NCBI GenBank assembly: GCA_935421135.1
Contig: OW285197.1
Span: 5,922,850-5,986,849 of the forward strand
Reading direction: 5' to 3'
From: Bugulina stolonifera
Lineage: Eukaryota > Bryozoa > Gymnolaemata > Cheilostomatida > Bugulidae
DNA length: 64,000 bases
Both the position numbers and the translations under genes were made by a program. Positions 11,890 through 25,900 of the stretch are shown here, one piece after another (position 1 is the first letter of the stretch; the number at the start of each line of letters is the position of its first letter). A model generated the notes under the pieces. That model was not told the DNA's origin and made no database searches. It saw only the letters and a list, made by a program, of their open reading frames with translations.

Positions 11890-12790
11890 GCTGAAATAGT
11901 ACTAGCACTTGTTTGTTTGCCAACTTTTATATATCTATGTTAGAATTTCAGTAGTTTCAATACCTACTCTGTAGATTGTTTTTATTTCATATTCATACTT
12001 TGTATTCCAATAATGATGAACAGAAGAATAATGGCATTTGGTATTTTTGTGGAACACATTGCTAAAGTTACATGTACATTATAATATTATGTACTACACC
12101 TACAGCTGTACACGAGTACAACAGCACAATCTGAAAGCTAGCAGAGAGTTTGGCTTTCAGTTATTTAAATGTGATCACATGAGCAGATCACCTTTAGTAA
12201 TGACATCACATTCCATTATGGAAGTTAATTTAAATTTGTTCGTAGTCCTGTATGCAAAAACTCGACTGCAGGAGAAGACAATTGTTCTTCTTCTGCCTTT
12301 GGAGCCTCGTTCCAAAAGCAAAGCGGCCTGTTTTTTGTTTGGCTATGCAGAGACCAACATGTTGATCATTTTAGTCCATGACATCACAGAGCACTGTGGT
12401 GATTGGTTAATCTTACGTTATAGATACAATGAATCCAATGTATAATATTATAAAATTTACTAAAAACCAGCTTTTGATACTGGCTGGATAGTAATCAGGG
12501 CTATCTCAAATTTCTCCTCTTCTGCACCTAACTCGCCACTAGTGGACTGGCACTGCACATTGCCTATAGAAGTATAGAGCCATGCCAGCAAGCAACAAAG
12601 TTATTTCTTGAATCTAACTGGTTCTCGTGTACTCAAGCCTTTACTGATGGACTAGTAGCTGGGAATGGAAATGTACATGTAGGTAGTATGACTAAATAAT
12701 TTGAATAATAGTTTTTATATTTTATAAAGGTTTTGCTACCTAGCAATAAATTGCATCATGATTATTAATTTATTATACCTTCAAACATTT
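11890..12790. mobile_element. Relic related to the 28841-29572 hAT MITE
   Basis: Two segments match the internal sequence of the intact MITE further right: about 11925-11995 (tagtttcaat.cctactctgta.a) and about 12640-12780 (aatgtacatgtaggtagta, then actaaataatttgaataat). Ends are not preserved, and unrelated DNA of roughly 600 bp separates the two blocks. Borders are approximate. Confidence 0.45.
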
Positions 12791-13390
12791 TACTGCTGCG
12801 TTTGAGGGCTGACCACAGACTATTAACTGCACTCACCAAACTCCATTACATGATACACTAGTTAAAGTAGTTTATACACTAGTTGTGATTAGTCAGTTTC
12901 CATAGCAACAGTCCTAACCTAAACCTAAGCAGTGATTGATAATTCGTTATTACAGGCTAGTAATGCCGGCAATAATTATACAGGTGTGGTTTTGATTAGT
13001 ATTAGATATGACCACATGTACCAGTAGCTCACTATTACTAGTTGTGCAGTAGACTCATCATCCATGGTTGGTCTACCAGCACACAACTGTAAGCGCAGGT
13101 CATATTATATGATAACAACTTTAGAGATAGAATATTTCCATGCTCATAATATGCTCGCTCCTGCTCCTACAAAGTCATCAATAGTTACAGCAAAAAAGAA
13201 TCTAGTGCTATCAAAATCCCTCAACTACTGCAACTAACAGCACAGCTAACAGCCATACCAGTTCGAAACAGGTTGTTTGAAAACTTCAAAGCCCCAAACA
13301 CCCTTAGGAACTACAACGTACATGTACTAGCTATTGTAAATTCATAGCATATTCTGATTATGTGCGTTATACAGTCACATGCATGTTGTG

Positions 13391-13448
13391 CATGTTGTGT
13401 TTTACACACTACATGTACATGTACATGTAGTGTGTAAAACACAACATG
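13391..13448. repeat. Perfect 58-bp palindrome
   Basis: Arms begin catgttgtgttttacacact and meet in a run of acatgt. No spacer. Hairpin-forming; no target duplication identified. Confidence 0.8.
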
Positions 13449-13641
13449 TGTAAGACATGTACTGTACATGTACTGTATGCAATTGTGCAGTGGTTATGTT
13501 TGGTTTTGATATCCTGTTATTATAATTATAACATTATACAGCTGCTGATACTAGCTGTGTGTACAATAAAATAGATAGAATCTAGACACTGTTACAGCAG
13601 GTTGTGCTTTTAGCCAATCAGTTACAGCTACAAATAGTAGT

Positions 13642-13751
13642 TGCAACAATGTGCTACAACAATGTGCTACAACAATGTGCTACAACAATGTGCTACAACA
13701 ATGTGCTACAACAATGTGTTACAACAATGTGCTACAACAATGTGTTACAAG
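13642..13751. repeat. 13-bp minisatellite
   Basis: About eight to nine copies of caacaatgtgcta with few changes (one or two have gtta for gcta). Open frames across it are a by-product of the repeat. Confidence 0.85.
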
Positions 13752-15735
13752 CAGCCAAGCACAAAGATGATCAGAGGCAAAATGGTTCACTCAATGATGA
13801 TACCCTGTCACACCAAACACACCCAGTTTGGAGGTCCCGACGGTCTTCAATGCACTTTCCCCGTTATTTGCCTACTAAACTTTTAGATAGCTATTCGACT
13901 GGTATCGCAGCTTAACAATGGTAATATTTAGCATCCTGTACGAATAACTCGCTGATATAATATAAGTAGAAGGTATGTATGAGGCCATTGTCAGGAAGCG
14001 TTACTTATTGGTCCGCGGAACACCAAATACCTATAGCCGATTTGCGTACAAGGTGGCACAACTCCTTCTATAATCCAGAGCGTGTTTGGAGGCTGGGACG
14101 GACAGTGATTGACCGGAGTGACCACTCTCCCCTTTTACTCTTTTTTTACAAGTGTACAACATCATACAACCTAAAGCATCATGCATGTGCTTTCAACCCA
14201 GGCATAGCTACCGTCTTCTGTGTTTCATTTGTGACCCTAATAGTTTATGTGATTGTATCGTTCAACCAAAGCACATTCATATTGACACAGTGATAACATT
14301 ACAATGTAGCCATATCATGTGACCACTGGTGCTATAAAATAGTCCAATATTTCTATTTTAGCTTGTAAAACCAGGTTTGCTCGCAGGGAAGTAAAATCTT
14401 TAGAGTGAGTTCTTGTACTGATAGGTACTAAGGCTGTCTAGGATACTCTTCATGTAGTTACCCGAATTACAGCGACATTAGGCGCGTACATGTACACACA
14501 TTGTAGGCGTGTACATGTACACAAATTGTAGGCGTGTACATGTGCAGTATGGCAACTAAAATAGTTTGTGTCTCTCACACATAAACCATAGACTATAGAT
14601 AGTGCTACAAGCTGTGGTTATAATTAATTTCTCCAATAATGCACTTCACTAAGATATTAGCAATTTTTATTAAATTATATCAGTCTGTTATCTTTCATGC
14701 CTATTCTTAATAATGAATAGTTTGAATTGTAGTAAAATTCCTTTTTACTACATACTGTTATGAAAATACTTTTTAATAAGTAAATTACCACATTACAGCT
14801 TCACAATATTTACAGTACATGACGCTTATTCAAAGTCAGGATATTTTCACATTATCAGTTTCAACGTAAGTATTATTATAGTTGAGTTCATATGCACATA
14901 TACTGCAGCTGATACTATTTTATTACAAATCAGCCAAACATGGGCCCATTTTGTGACATACATGTAACTCAGCCTTGTGAGGTAATAACGCTATCTAAAT
15001 ACATTGTAATTTGAAATTGCTATCAGATTAAAAAATGCACAGGTTTATATAATTCAAAGAAATTTTAGTGCACTCAAATTTCTAATTGACACAATTTATT
15101 AGCAGCTGTGTTGATAAGACAAGTCATCACAAAGCACTTGACATAATTATAACAAGTGGGATTGTCTTCCCTCTTGAGAAAAGAATAGAAAACATTGACC
15201 AGTGATTATCTTGGCTAACATATCTACATGTTGTATGGGTCTATCTTGAGGTGGTTCATGATAATGCATAGAAGAGATGTTACATGTACAGTATATAGTG
15301 AGTAGGTGTTCATCAGTTTACTCTACAGGTTTATGTACACCTTAGACATGCTATTTTATACACTCATATACATGTGTGTTAGTTTCAGTAAAAACTTCTA
15401 AAAAACTTGTTTGTTGTTTCCAGTCTCTGGCATAATATTTTGTTGCGGCACGGTAAAAGAGCAGCAGAGACACATAGAACACTGTGTAGTGCAATATTTA
15501 CTGCTGTACTTGTACTGGATTGCGCATTCTCCTCAAACTGGTGCTAAATTTTAGTTGGGTACGCTTTCCATGCAGAGTGTGCAAACTATGTTAGGGTACA
15601 TGAGACTTTTAAAATGTGCATCATTTATAAGCAAAAATGATCTATTTCTTTTTTATTTACATGCATATTATGTGAAATGTTCTTTGTATTTGTAAGTGAG
15701 ATGTAATAATAATATAATATTGTACTATCTTGTAG
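13752..15735. other. Gene-free stretch
   Basis: AT-rich DNA. The 104-codon open frame at 13979-14293 has no recognisable domain or splice context. A short tgtaggcgtgtacatgtac repeat lies near 14483-14540. Nothing else supportable. Confidence 0.35.
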
Positions 15736-15739
15736 TTAT

Positions 15740-16285
15740 GATATGGTAGAGGGACGACCTACTTGCACAAGTGAAGAGCCTATGGGAGGGGCTAGACCTT
15801 CTGTATTACATGAAATATCGACAGGTACTTGTGGTTACCGTGTTAACCAGAGGGAAACATGTGGTCCCGAGTCAATGCTTTTGTGCTATGTTTGAGAAAA
15901 AAGTATGTTCAGTTTGATCAGGTTGCTCGGGCATCAAGGTCGTAAGACCTATTAGCTGAGACTAGCCTTAGCTACGAGAGAAGACTCCGCATAAATAGTA
16001 CGTATACATGTAGATGTGTCTTTAGCGATCCAAGCATCAACTGAGACAACAACAGATAAAACATTCGTTTTATACAGTTTTTAGCTTCCAGAAAACGGTT
16101 CCGGTAAAAGGCCGGCCAACGTAGCGTAACATGGTGGTGGCCGGAAGACCGAGGCCCGACCTAATATGGGTCGGCCGCAACAAAATATGACATATACATC
16201 CAAGACATGTGCAAAATTAATTACATCAAATTCTGAGACGCCGGCCCCACCAGTTAAAGGGATATAAAAAAAGTATTTACGCTTA
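15740..16285. repeat. Dispersed repeat, copy A
   Basis: Shares ordered blocks with 62180-62690: a gaagagcctatgggaggggctagaccttct-like opening, acatgaaa.atcga, tagatgtgtcttta followed by actgagacaac, a GC-rich aacatgg...gccggaag block with cgaggcccgac, and a closing aattctgagacgccgg. It is locally more GC-rich than its surroundings. Class unknown; it could be a solo LTR or a non-autonomous DNA element. Borders are approximate. Confidence 0.6.
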
Positions 16286-16933
16286 TAGTAACTTATACAG
16301 CAGGAATGTAAATACAAGATAATTATGGTTATGCAGATGTCTAGTTGTCATACATAATAAATACATGACTGTAATGTGTATGACAGTGGGGCAAAAAAGT
16401 AATGTAGTATAAGATGGCTATGATTATTACTAATTATAGTGCTAGTCTGGCCATGACAATATTCACAAATTTATTACATGCACATACATGTACATGTACA
16501 TGTTGTAGTTTGTCTCACTCACTTACTGGTTTTTTTGTCCAAGAGCATTACAAACCTAGCAGTAATTTTGACACAAATGAGTAACTATAGAAATACCACA
16601 CACTCATCTCAGTGTACATTATACTAGATATTTATTGCAATGGCTGCTCTAATACCCCCAGTGGCAGGAAGTAGACTGCACTGGTGCCATATCAATAGCT
16701 ATGCATGGTATACCATGACATACATTAAACGTCGGAGTTTTTTTCTCATAACACTTCCTTTTTATTAAAGTGGAATTACATGTGAAATTGTATACCAACT
16801 TTATTTCTGTGTTTTAAACGTTTTTTCATGGACAACAATTTGTTCTTTCCTTTGTATCAACATAAACATGAACACAATATACAACTTGTCGACTATTCTT
16901 AATAACTTTAATGTTCTGTAATCAGCAATGTTG
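16286..16933. other. Gene-free stretch, probable 3' flank of the minus-strand gene
   Basis: Lies downstream of the stop codon of the zinc-cassette gene (16934). The 3' untranslated region must be here, but I could not settle on a polyadenylation signal. Confidence 0.35.
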
Positions 16934-19900
16934 TTATCCAAAGGTGGAAATGTGCAGACCTTGGTTATCTTCGATTGCCTCCTTATCTACTGGTTTCATG
17001 TAATCAAGCTTATGTTGTCCTAAGAGGTGACTATTCACTTTGTTCTTCTTCTTAGACTTGTAACTACAGGTGGAACATTTATATCTTTCACAGAGTCTGC
17101 ATTTACTCAGGTACTGGTTGACTTTAAAGGCGTCTTTGGCTGTACCAGGGCAGTCATCTACACAAGGTAGTGGCACAATCTGTTCACTAAGGGGTGGAGC
17201 TAGAGAGGATGGTGGTGGAAGTGGGCGGTTAAGGTGCTCCGTCGTTACAATTGCTGTACCGTCTTGGTGTGATTTGCTCAACACAATGTGCTGAACACAT
17301 GCATTTGCAGTCTTAAACTCGTCGCCGCAGTGCAGGCATTGGTATCTCTTACATACTCTACATATACTTATGTTCTTATACTGTATATTATCATCAGCAT
17401 TGTGGATATATAAGTACTCAACGCTGTCGGCAGCGCCACATGAACAGCCAACTAGAGGTCTCTGCATCTCATCACTCTACGAATAAACCAATAAGTAACG
17501 TACAGAACATCCCATTACATTGTACTACCAAAGCAAGTGATGTATCGCATAATTATTCTAATATATTCTCAGTATTTCAATAAACAGTCATCTTGATTCA
17601 TTATGTGTTGGTTTTACTTAAAGCTGAGTCCAGACTACAACGATTTTATGGACGATTCTTGGATTTGATGAAATCGTTGTTGTGTGGACGAAAAATCGGC
17701 CGATTTGTTGGCTCTAGAACGATTTCGGCCTGGTTATTTGCGTGCTGAAATATTCGCCCGATTACTTTTGCATTGACCAATCAGAAAGCGCTTCGTGTTA
17801 CCACGGAAACGTCAAGTCATTAAACAACATGTCGAAGTTAAGGCAAGTGATGCGAAGTTTGGTGAGCAATTTAGAGATGTATCCAGCTATATGGGACTCC
17901 AACGATCAGGATTACATGAATAGAGACGAAAAAAGGAGCCAAATTGCAGAGCTAGCAAAGTGTTGTGGGACAGACGTGGGGGACATAGAAAAGAAATATG
18001 CTACGCTACGCACTAGATTTAGAAAGGTTAGTTGTCTTCTCATATGAACTATTTATATTTATATTATTACTTCTACATGTAACTAATTTTTAAAATAAAA
18101 ATTGTCATTACTACTAATTTATTAATTAAAATAAATAAACTTACTTTATTATTATTTTTTATGTTGGCAGGAATGGAATGAAGTGAAGAAATCCGAAAAG
18201 TCAGGGAGTGGCACTAGTGATATCTACGTGCCAACATGGGAGTACTATAATGAGCTGTCATTTTTAATACCAACTCTTGTAGTCAGAGAAGGGACTGACA
18301 CGCTATCCCCTCAATCATCAACAGATGAAAAACAAAGTGGTAAGTTTATTATATTATACTAGAATAGTCACACGCAATAAATATTTTCAAGCCATCTCAA
18401 TATTAATCATAATATTATAGTTCGAGTTCATTGTGTCTTTATTATATTTTCAGGTGATGATACTGAAAGAAAAGATAAGAAAACCAGAAGAAAACGACTT
18501 ATTAAAGATGAAGAAGATAATCATATAGAGGTAGTAAAATACATGAAGAGTGCTACCCAACACTTAGAGAGTATGAAAGAAGATAAAAAACCAAGTCTCC
18601 CTTTAGATATACAAGGGTTTTTGATGACTCTTGGATCAGACTTAAACTCAATTACAGACTCAAAAACAAGAAGAATGCTCATGTTAGACATCCAGAACAT
18701 GGTGTTCCGCAAGATTTTCCCAGAAGAGCAGGTATGTGCCAGGCCAAGCAGTGCACCTCAAATGGCATGGCATGGATACGACTCCTATTCTAATTACCAG
18801 AATCTATAATTTTTAAACTTGTTAATAATGCATTTGTTATTTTTGTACTGTTGAACAACTCATTGTTTTCGTTGATTTTATATTTATTTTCAATTAGTGC
18901 AATAAAGAATCAAATTTGAAATATATAACACAGAATTAAGCTGAAGTTTAAGATTGCTCAGATCATCTGGTGTTGCCAGTCTACAGCTCCAGGTCCATTA
19001 AAGTACATGTAGTTACAAAATATTTCTCTAGTATTGGCAGCTGCTTGAGAGTAGTTTGTGCCTCCTCGCCTGCAGCTAATCTCACCTAAACCACCGGCAT
19101 CTATTGCTCTCCACGGTTCATTGTCAAGCTCCCCTGTATCAGCTGCTTTATGGTGTCTGAGATAATTGTGCAACACACAAGCTGCAAGTGTTACAGATTC
19201 TGCCTTCTCAGGTTCCAAGGGAATAGGCTTTTCAAATACCTAGAAACAATCCATAGACTGTGATTGCTACATGGACAGTGATTAGTAGTATGACTACGTG
19301 GACAGTGATTAGTAGTATGACTACATGGACAGTGATTAGTAGTATGACTACGTGGACAGTGATTAGTAGTATGACTACATGGACAGTGATTAGTAGTATG
19401 ACTACATGGACAGTGATTAGTAGTATGACTACATGGACAGTGATTAGTAGTATGACTACATGGACAGTGATTAGTAGTATGACTACATGGACAGTGATTA
19501 GTAGTATGACTACATGGACAGTGATTAGTAGTATGACTACATGGACAGTGATTAGTAGTATGACTACATGGACAGTGATTAGTAGTATGACTACATGGAC
19601 AGTGATTAGTAGTATGACTACATGGACAGTGATTAGTAGTATGACTACATGGACAGTGATTAGTAGTATGACTACATGGACAGTGATTAGTAGTATGACT
19701 ACATGGACAGTGATTAGTAGTATGACTACATGGACAGTGATTAGTAGTATGACTACATGGACAGTGATTAGTAGTATGACTACATGGACAGTGATTAGTA
19801 GTATGACTACATGGACAGTGATTACTAGACTACTAGTATGCTACTATCTTACTCGAAATACAGAAGCCAAGATTCCAAAAGCATTCTCTACTACTCGTCT

Positions 19901-22900
19901 AGCTCTTGAGAGGCGATAATTGAATATTTTGTGAGTTTCCTCAGTTAGTGTCCGTCTAGAGAAAAACATGGACCAAGAATTCTATTAATTACAGAAAATA
20001 TAAGAGTAGTCATGAGCATAATAATTGATGGAAGAAATTGACAGAAGTTAGAATATTATTTTCAATTACATGAGTTTAGTACCTTGGAAATGGTTTCATT
20101 AGATATGTAGAAAGAGCGAAGGCATCGTCAGCAACTATGACGTATGGAGCTTCTTGACATGTACCAGGCAAGGCTTCTCGACATGGCACTCCAAGCTGTT
20201 GTCCGCCAGCAGATTCTAGAGCAGCATACAATTTTGTTTGCTTGAAAACACCACCATCAGATACTCGGCCATTGGCTCCAACATACACATATAGAAATCT
20301 ACAATAAATTATTAAAAATATTGTTATAAATTAAATTATAAAAAACCAATTACGTTTAAAATGTACATACAAGAAATTTTGAAGTTAATGAAATATTTAA
20401 TAATAGTATAATAAACTTACTTGTATGTTGCATCTGCAAGAGCCATTAGCACAATGGATTCACATCCTTTGTAATTATGGTAGGCTGAACCAGCGTGGTG
20501 AGGCTTCCTCAAAACAATATGCTTTCCATCTAGTGCTCCAATACAATGAGGAAAGTTCCACCTTTCATTGAAATGGAAACTAATTCTTTTCCATTCTGCT
20601 TCTGTATTTGGTGTTTTTAAATATGTCTCTTTAAGGCAGCCAAAAATTGCAGCGCACACTTCAGGGATAATTTCAGCTATTGTGCTTTTACCAATCCTAA
20701 ATTGGTAGTGTAAGCTGGTATAGCTTTCGCCTGTTGCCAAATATCTCAAAGTAACAGCCAACCGCTCACTTGGTGGCACAGCCTTTCTCCACGTAGTATC
20801 TTTTTTAGTGATGGCATGTGTAATGGACTGTAATAGCGAGTTGTAGAGATGACTGTCCATCCGTAAATAGTTTTGCCATCGTTTCGCATCACTCACTTCC
20901 AATTCTGCCATAATTGAATTAAAAGCACCATAATTCTCTCTTCTGCCAACAAAATCTGATACCCAGCAAGAGCGTGTGCTACTGCGGCGTTTTCTTGATA
21001 GTTTAGATTTGTTCAAATAATGACTTCCTATTGTTAACACTGATGCAGCCAGTTGAGCACTATCCTCTTGATTAGTGTTATCAAATAAAGAATTAAAATT
21101 AATTGTAAATAAACAGTCCTCCTGTTCGGTGTTAGCCGCCATCTTGTTTATTTTTCCGTGTTTATAAATTTCCTTCCTCCGCGATTAAAGAGTTTTGGAA
21201 AACCCATGATTGGAATTTAAAAATCGGCCTAGTGTGAACAGCCCATCGGGCCAAATTTCCAGCACGTTTTTACACGAACGATTTTCATTTGAAAATCGTT
21301 GTAGTCTGGACTCAGCTTTACTCCATTGAAATAGAAAAATGCATAATTATTATTTCTCAAAATATTATATGTGCAATCATAGTAAGTGGACTGTTATGCA
21401 ATAATATTTTTTATGTACAGTAGGAGCTAATGGAATTATATTGCACGATCTACACTGTTCACAGCAATAACTTGCAGCTACACGTACTTTAGTTACCCGT
21501 AAAAAGAAATTGTGAAGTCAAATTTGGCATCAGCAATGCTACTTGTATATTTCAACTACATGTACATTGTACATATATATTTTGCATTATAGTTAATTAC
21601 TGATTTCATGGCACAGTTCCAAAGTTGTTTTTTTAACTTGTTTGTTGAAACCAGTTACTTGATTTGGCGATTGTCTTTTTCAAATCTACACGTATACTAG
21701 ACACACATCACCGATGAAAGCAGTATGTAGACTAATTTATGTAAGAATACAGCATGATGCCTAATGAAAATATTAATATATTATATTATTTTATTATTAT
21801 TATATCATTTTTGGAAGCTGAGTTGCCCTCTATCAATCTTGATACTCGATAACTATGCCATCTACTTACCGTTGACTCATTCAACATCTCAGTGAATCTT
21901 TGGAATAATATATCACTCAGGCATAAACTCTGATGTATGCCAATAGCTTTCTCCTCAACTGGCTCCATGAAATTGAATCGATGCACTTTGCTTATATGAA
22001 CGTTGACATCCTTTTTTGACTTTGATTTTAGCATACAGAGAGCGCATTTATAGCTCTCACAAATTCGACACTTACTCAGGTACTGGTGTACTTTGAACGA
22101 ATCTTTCCCAGTACCAGGGCAATTGTCAACGCAAGGAAATGGCAATATTTCATCTGTAAGAATCGGTGCTGTAGAAGCAACGGTTGAAAGGGGACAGTTT
22201 GTATGTTCAGTTGTCACCACCGCTGTGCCATTGATATGTGATGGTACTTTAGCTATGTGAGCTTGGCAGTTGCGAAGTTGTGAAAATTCATCACCACAGG
22301 CCAGACATTGGTATCTATTACAGACACTGCACTTGCTCATTTTCTTGTAGTAAACTCTGGTGTGTGGATTCTTGAAATATCCCGGGCCTCCGGGAGCACC
22401 ACATGAACAGCCAACCAGAGGCATTGCATCTTCTGGAATGAAATCACTTTCTATTTTATCACCACAAACCTTCTTTGGCTGCTTTTTCTGCAAAAGACGC
22501 AAGAAGCTGTGAGAAGCACAACAAACCACCACGTTTTAATTGTGGTAAATTTGCAGTAAGCTGCCTAATACCCAGGGTTCAAGCTTCATATGGTATAATT
22601 AGTGGTATCCACTGGGCAGACACAGAGCATAAAACCTAGACTTTGCTCACGCTGTTTACCTTTGCGTATCTTCTCTTTGAAAAATTTAGCATTTTACACC
22701 ATGCCTCGCCATAATTGCTCGTGCTTGTCAATTTTAGTATTGATAGTTTGAGTTATTGTAACTGTACAATAGCGTGCATAGCCGAAGCCTTCGGGCGAAT
22801 CAGCGCTGTCGGACCCAGTGCATGTTACATGTAGTAAACTTACAGATGAAACCATCTTTTTGTGCATTGTAATGGCACTCTCCTCTACTTGCTTTGTGTA

Positions 22901-25900
22901 ATCAAGGTGATGCGTCGCTTTAATATGTGCGTCGATAACAGATCTCAGCCTGTTTTTATTCATGCATACAGAACATTTGTAATTCTCACAAAGCTTGCAT
23001 TTTGTCATATACTGGTGAACTTTGAATGAGTCATGAACTGTCCCAGAACATTGATCTCCACAAGGAACAACCGCTATGTTAGCATTGAGTGCAGGTCCTG
23101 AGAAGCTTGTTATTAAAGAAGGTTGATTGAAATGCTCAGTTGTTACCACCGCGGTACCATCTACATGTGATTTGGCTTTCAATATATGCACTTGACAAGA
23201 GGAGCGAGTTTTGAAATCATCTCCACAATGAAGACACTGATATCTCTGACAAACATTGCAGGTGCTCATGTTCTTATAATACTCTCTTGTCTTGCTATTC
23301 AATATATATCTCGGTCCTCCAACCGCTCCACATGTGCATCCGACTAGGGGCATGCAACCATTTGGTATGGCGTGGATATTATCGGTGTTCACACAGGTCT
23401 TTGTTGCATTATCCTAAAACAGTTATGCACTAAGTTGTTACATTGTACTTCAAGTATGATTATGAAAAATCTATGCTACTAAACTCAAAGTTTATTCGGT
23501 GGGAAAATCAGAATGCAAGCTACCAAAAGGTTTTTTCAGTGAGGTATGATTATTAAAAGAATTCAGACTTTATGAAATCCCAAGACCCCGATACTATCTG
23601 GGAGATTATTAAAAAGCCTTTTCAGTTACCTGTCTCTCTATCGAGCATGAGAGAATTTTTTATTTTTTATGACGGAAATCTTTAAAATCTAAAGTAACTG
23701 CAAAATTCATAAGTTGATGAGCAGCAATGCGATTGTTTAAGAGCACTAGATCAGATTAGCAAATACCGATAAAGTTGCCGAGGTTTCAATGCAAGTCTCT
23801 TGTAGCGCATTCGGGCTTTCTTCCTGATCTCCTGTGGTCTTATGTGGTGCTTTAATTTTGTCCTTCAATTGTGAAAACATAAATCTAATTACATTGTACA
23901 TGTATATACAACATGTATACGTGTATTTGCTTGTAGACTACCAGCCGGATCACATAATAGAAGTTCCCATCAAATCTATAAGTTGTATTCATTGGCTAGT
24001 TGTATTATCGTTTTTCTCAGTAGTGCAACTGTGTACATGTATATTTGATAAAAAAACAGATATATAAGGACTCATTGGAAAATTTAGTCTAACATTCACT
24101 ACATTGAAACTTAATTTAAGACTCACCACTGATTCCTCTAATGCCTCGCTCAAAGCTTGCTGCAGCTGGCGATACTCTTCTTGCACAGCATTAGAATAAA
24201 TATTTCCCTTTGGTGTGTTGGTAACATTGGTCTTCACCTTAAATTTTCATAAATTTCTTTAGTGGAAATGGCTAAAAAATTATGTATGTCTAGGTTGTTT
24301 TTCTTTAATTCAGGATTAACCACATAATCCCCATAAATAAATATTAAAATTAATTTTAAGCAGCTACAATTAAATAAAGTTTGAAATTGAATCATACAAG
24401 TCATGTAGATGTAGTGAAACACGTGACTTTGAAACTTACCACTGTTTCCTCAGTGAAATCATTCTGTAAATTTTCTTGCTCCTGATCTGCATTTTCTGAT
24501 ATGGTATCAGTGTTTTTGTTAGCCTTCAATATATAATGCAATAGGGAAATGGAACAAATTACCCAATTTATTCCCTTTCCTGTTACCTTCTTTAAACAGG
24601 GAGATTTATTCAACTTCCCCTCGCTAACCATGAGGTCTCCTTGTGCATGATGTTCAATATTAGGAAACACAATTTGTGTTAGTCTTGCAGAAGTTGAAGT
24701 AATGCCGGTTATAAATGAGTTTTACTACTTGTATAATGCAAGTTTTCAAGCATACTAGAAGCCTCGGCAAAAGAAATACAAATAAATCTGAAATAAAGTA
24801 CACACATTATTTGTTAACTGCGCCAAAGCTGCAACCTTATTTACTTTATTAGAATGTCTTAGCAGCTCTTGCGACATAAATGGACTTACATCCTCTGGTA
24901 GTTGAGATGAATCTATATCATTTATGAATCCTCCTCTAGCTTCATGTTCTTTCTCTGTGTCTGATGCTTCAGAAGGCGGTGGTGGCGGCGGATGTTGGAG
25001 TAAGAAATCATCCTATCTTATGGAGAGAAAAAAATCTCAGTAAGTGCGAGGAAACAACAAGCATTATTTGAATACCTAGCCTCACTAAAATATTTCCTTG
25101 ACATTTATTTTAATTAAAATAAATGTCAAGGAAATATAGACTTTCACACAAATGCTTAAGCATTTGTGTGAAAGTCTATCATAAATGCATGCAAATTTGA
25201 TCATAATAGTGTTATAGTGTTAATTAATTAAGAATTAGCGCTACATTTTACAAATAACCTTTGGCCCTCCCGATGTCTGATTCTGATAGCAGGGGTCACA
25301 TATATGTGTGATTCTCTCTCAGAACCGACATAAAGTCTTGAAAAGAATGTTAGGTATAACAGAGGACAGAAGACCAACTCACCCAACCACCGACCGGTAA
25401 TCGTCTGGAGACAGCGCTAAGAAACTTTGACATCCACCCAATAACTAATGTCATCACTTCTTCAGTTATGGGTTTGTATTCCTCTGTCAAAGTTTTGCGA
25501 ACTATCACCAACAGCTGGTAACACAATGGCAATAGAATTTTGTCAGACATAAGAATATCATCATATAAAATAATTCCCTGCTACACATAGGTAAGCAGAG
25601 GTGGTACAGCACATTAATAGCCAAAAAATTATAATGTACAGTGTACAGTATATACTGTACATTGTACATTAAGGTTACTTTGATATACTACACGTACATG
25701 AACATTGCACATTAAACTACTCATGCCACAAATATAGCTAAATACAATTTATAAGGTGATCTGATATTATGGACCTTTCAAATTTGTCAATAAAAATAAA
25801 AAATACAATTTGCAAACACATTTCTGGAGCAGTTTTTAAAAATATCAACTGTGACATCACAGAAAATTATTCCGCAGGAAGTGGCAAGTAGAAACCTTCT

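Larger units (their letters stand above)
17619..21320. mobile_element. Complete PIF/Harbinger transposon
   Basis: A 3702-bp element bounded by a perfect 29-bp inverted repeat (17619-17647 and 21292-21320, starting taaagctgagtccagac), with aaatcgttgt-like subterminal repeats inside both ends. It carries the two genes typical of the superfamily, arranged tail to tail: a MADF/BESS protein on plus and a HARBI1-like DDE transposase on minus. Both spliced frames are open, so it may be autonomous. The expected 3-bp TWA target duplication is not clean, so the outermost base could shift by one to three. It sits in the last intron of the zinc-cassette gene. Confidence 0.9.

Noticed and set aside
13604..13915. 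103-codon and 81-codon frames over the 13-bp minisatellite
   Set aside because: Low-complexity repeat translation, no conserved motif.
19260..19919. 219-codon repeat protein on plus
   Set aside because: Translation of the 27-bp minisatellite inside an intron of the transposase gene.
21786..22532. Second cassette as a separate 248-aa gene
   Set aside because: Its first residues and last residues are intronic; an acceptor at 22488 and a donor at 21869 bound the real exon in the same phase as its neighbours.
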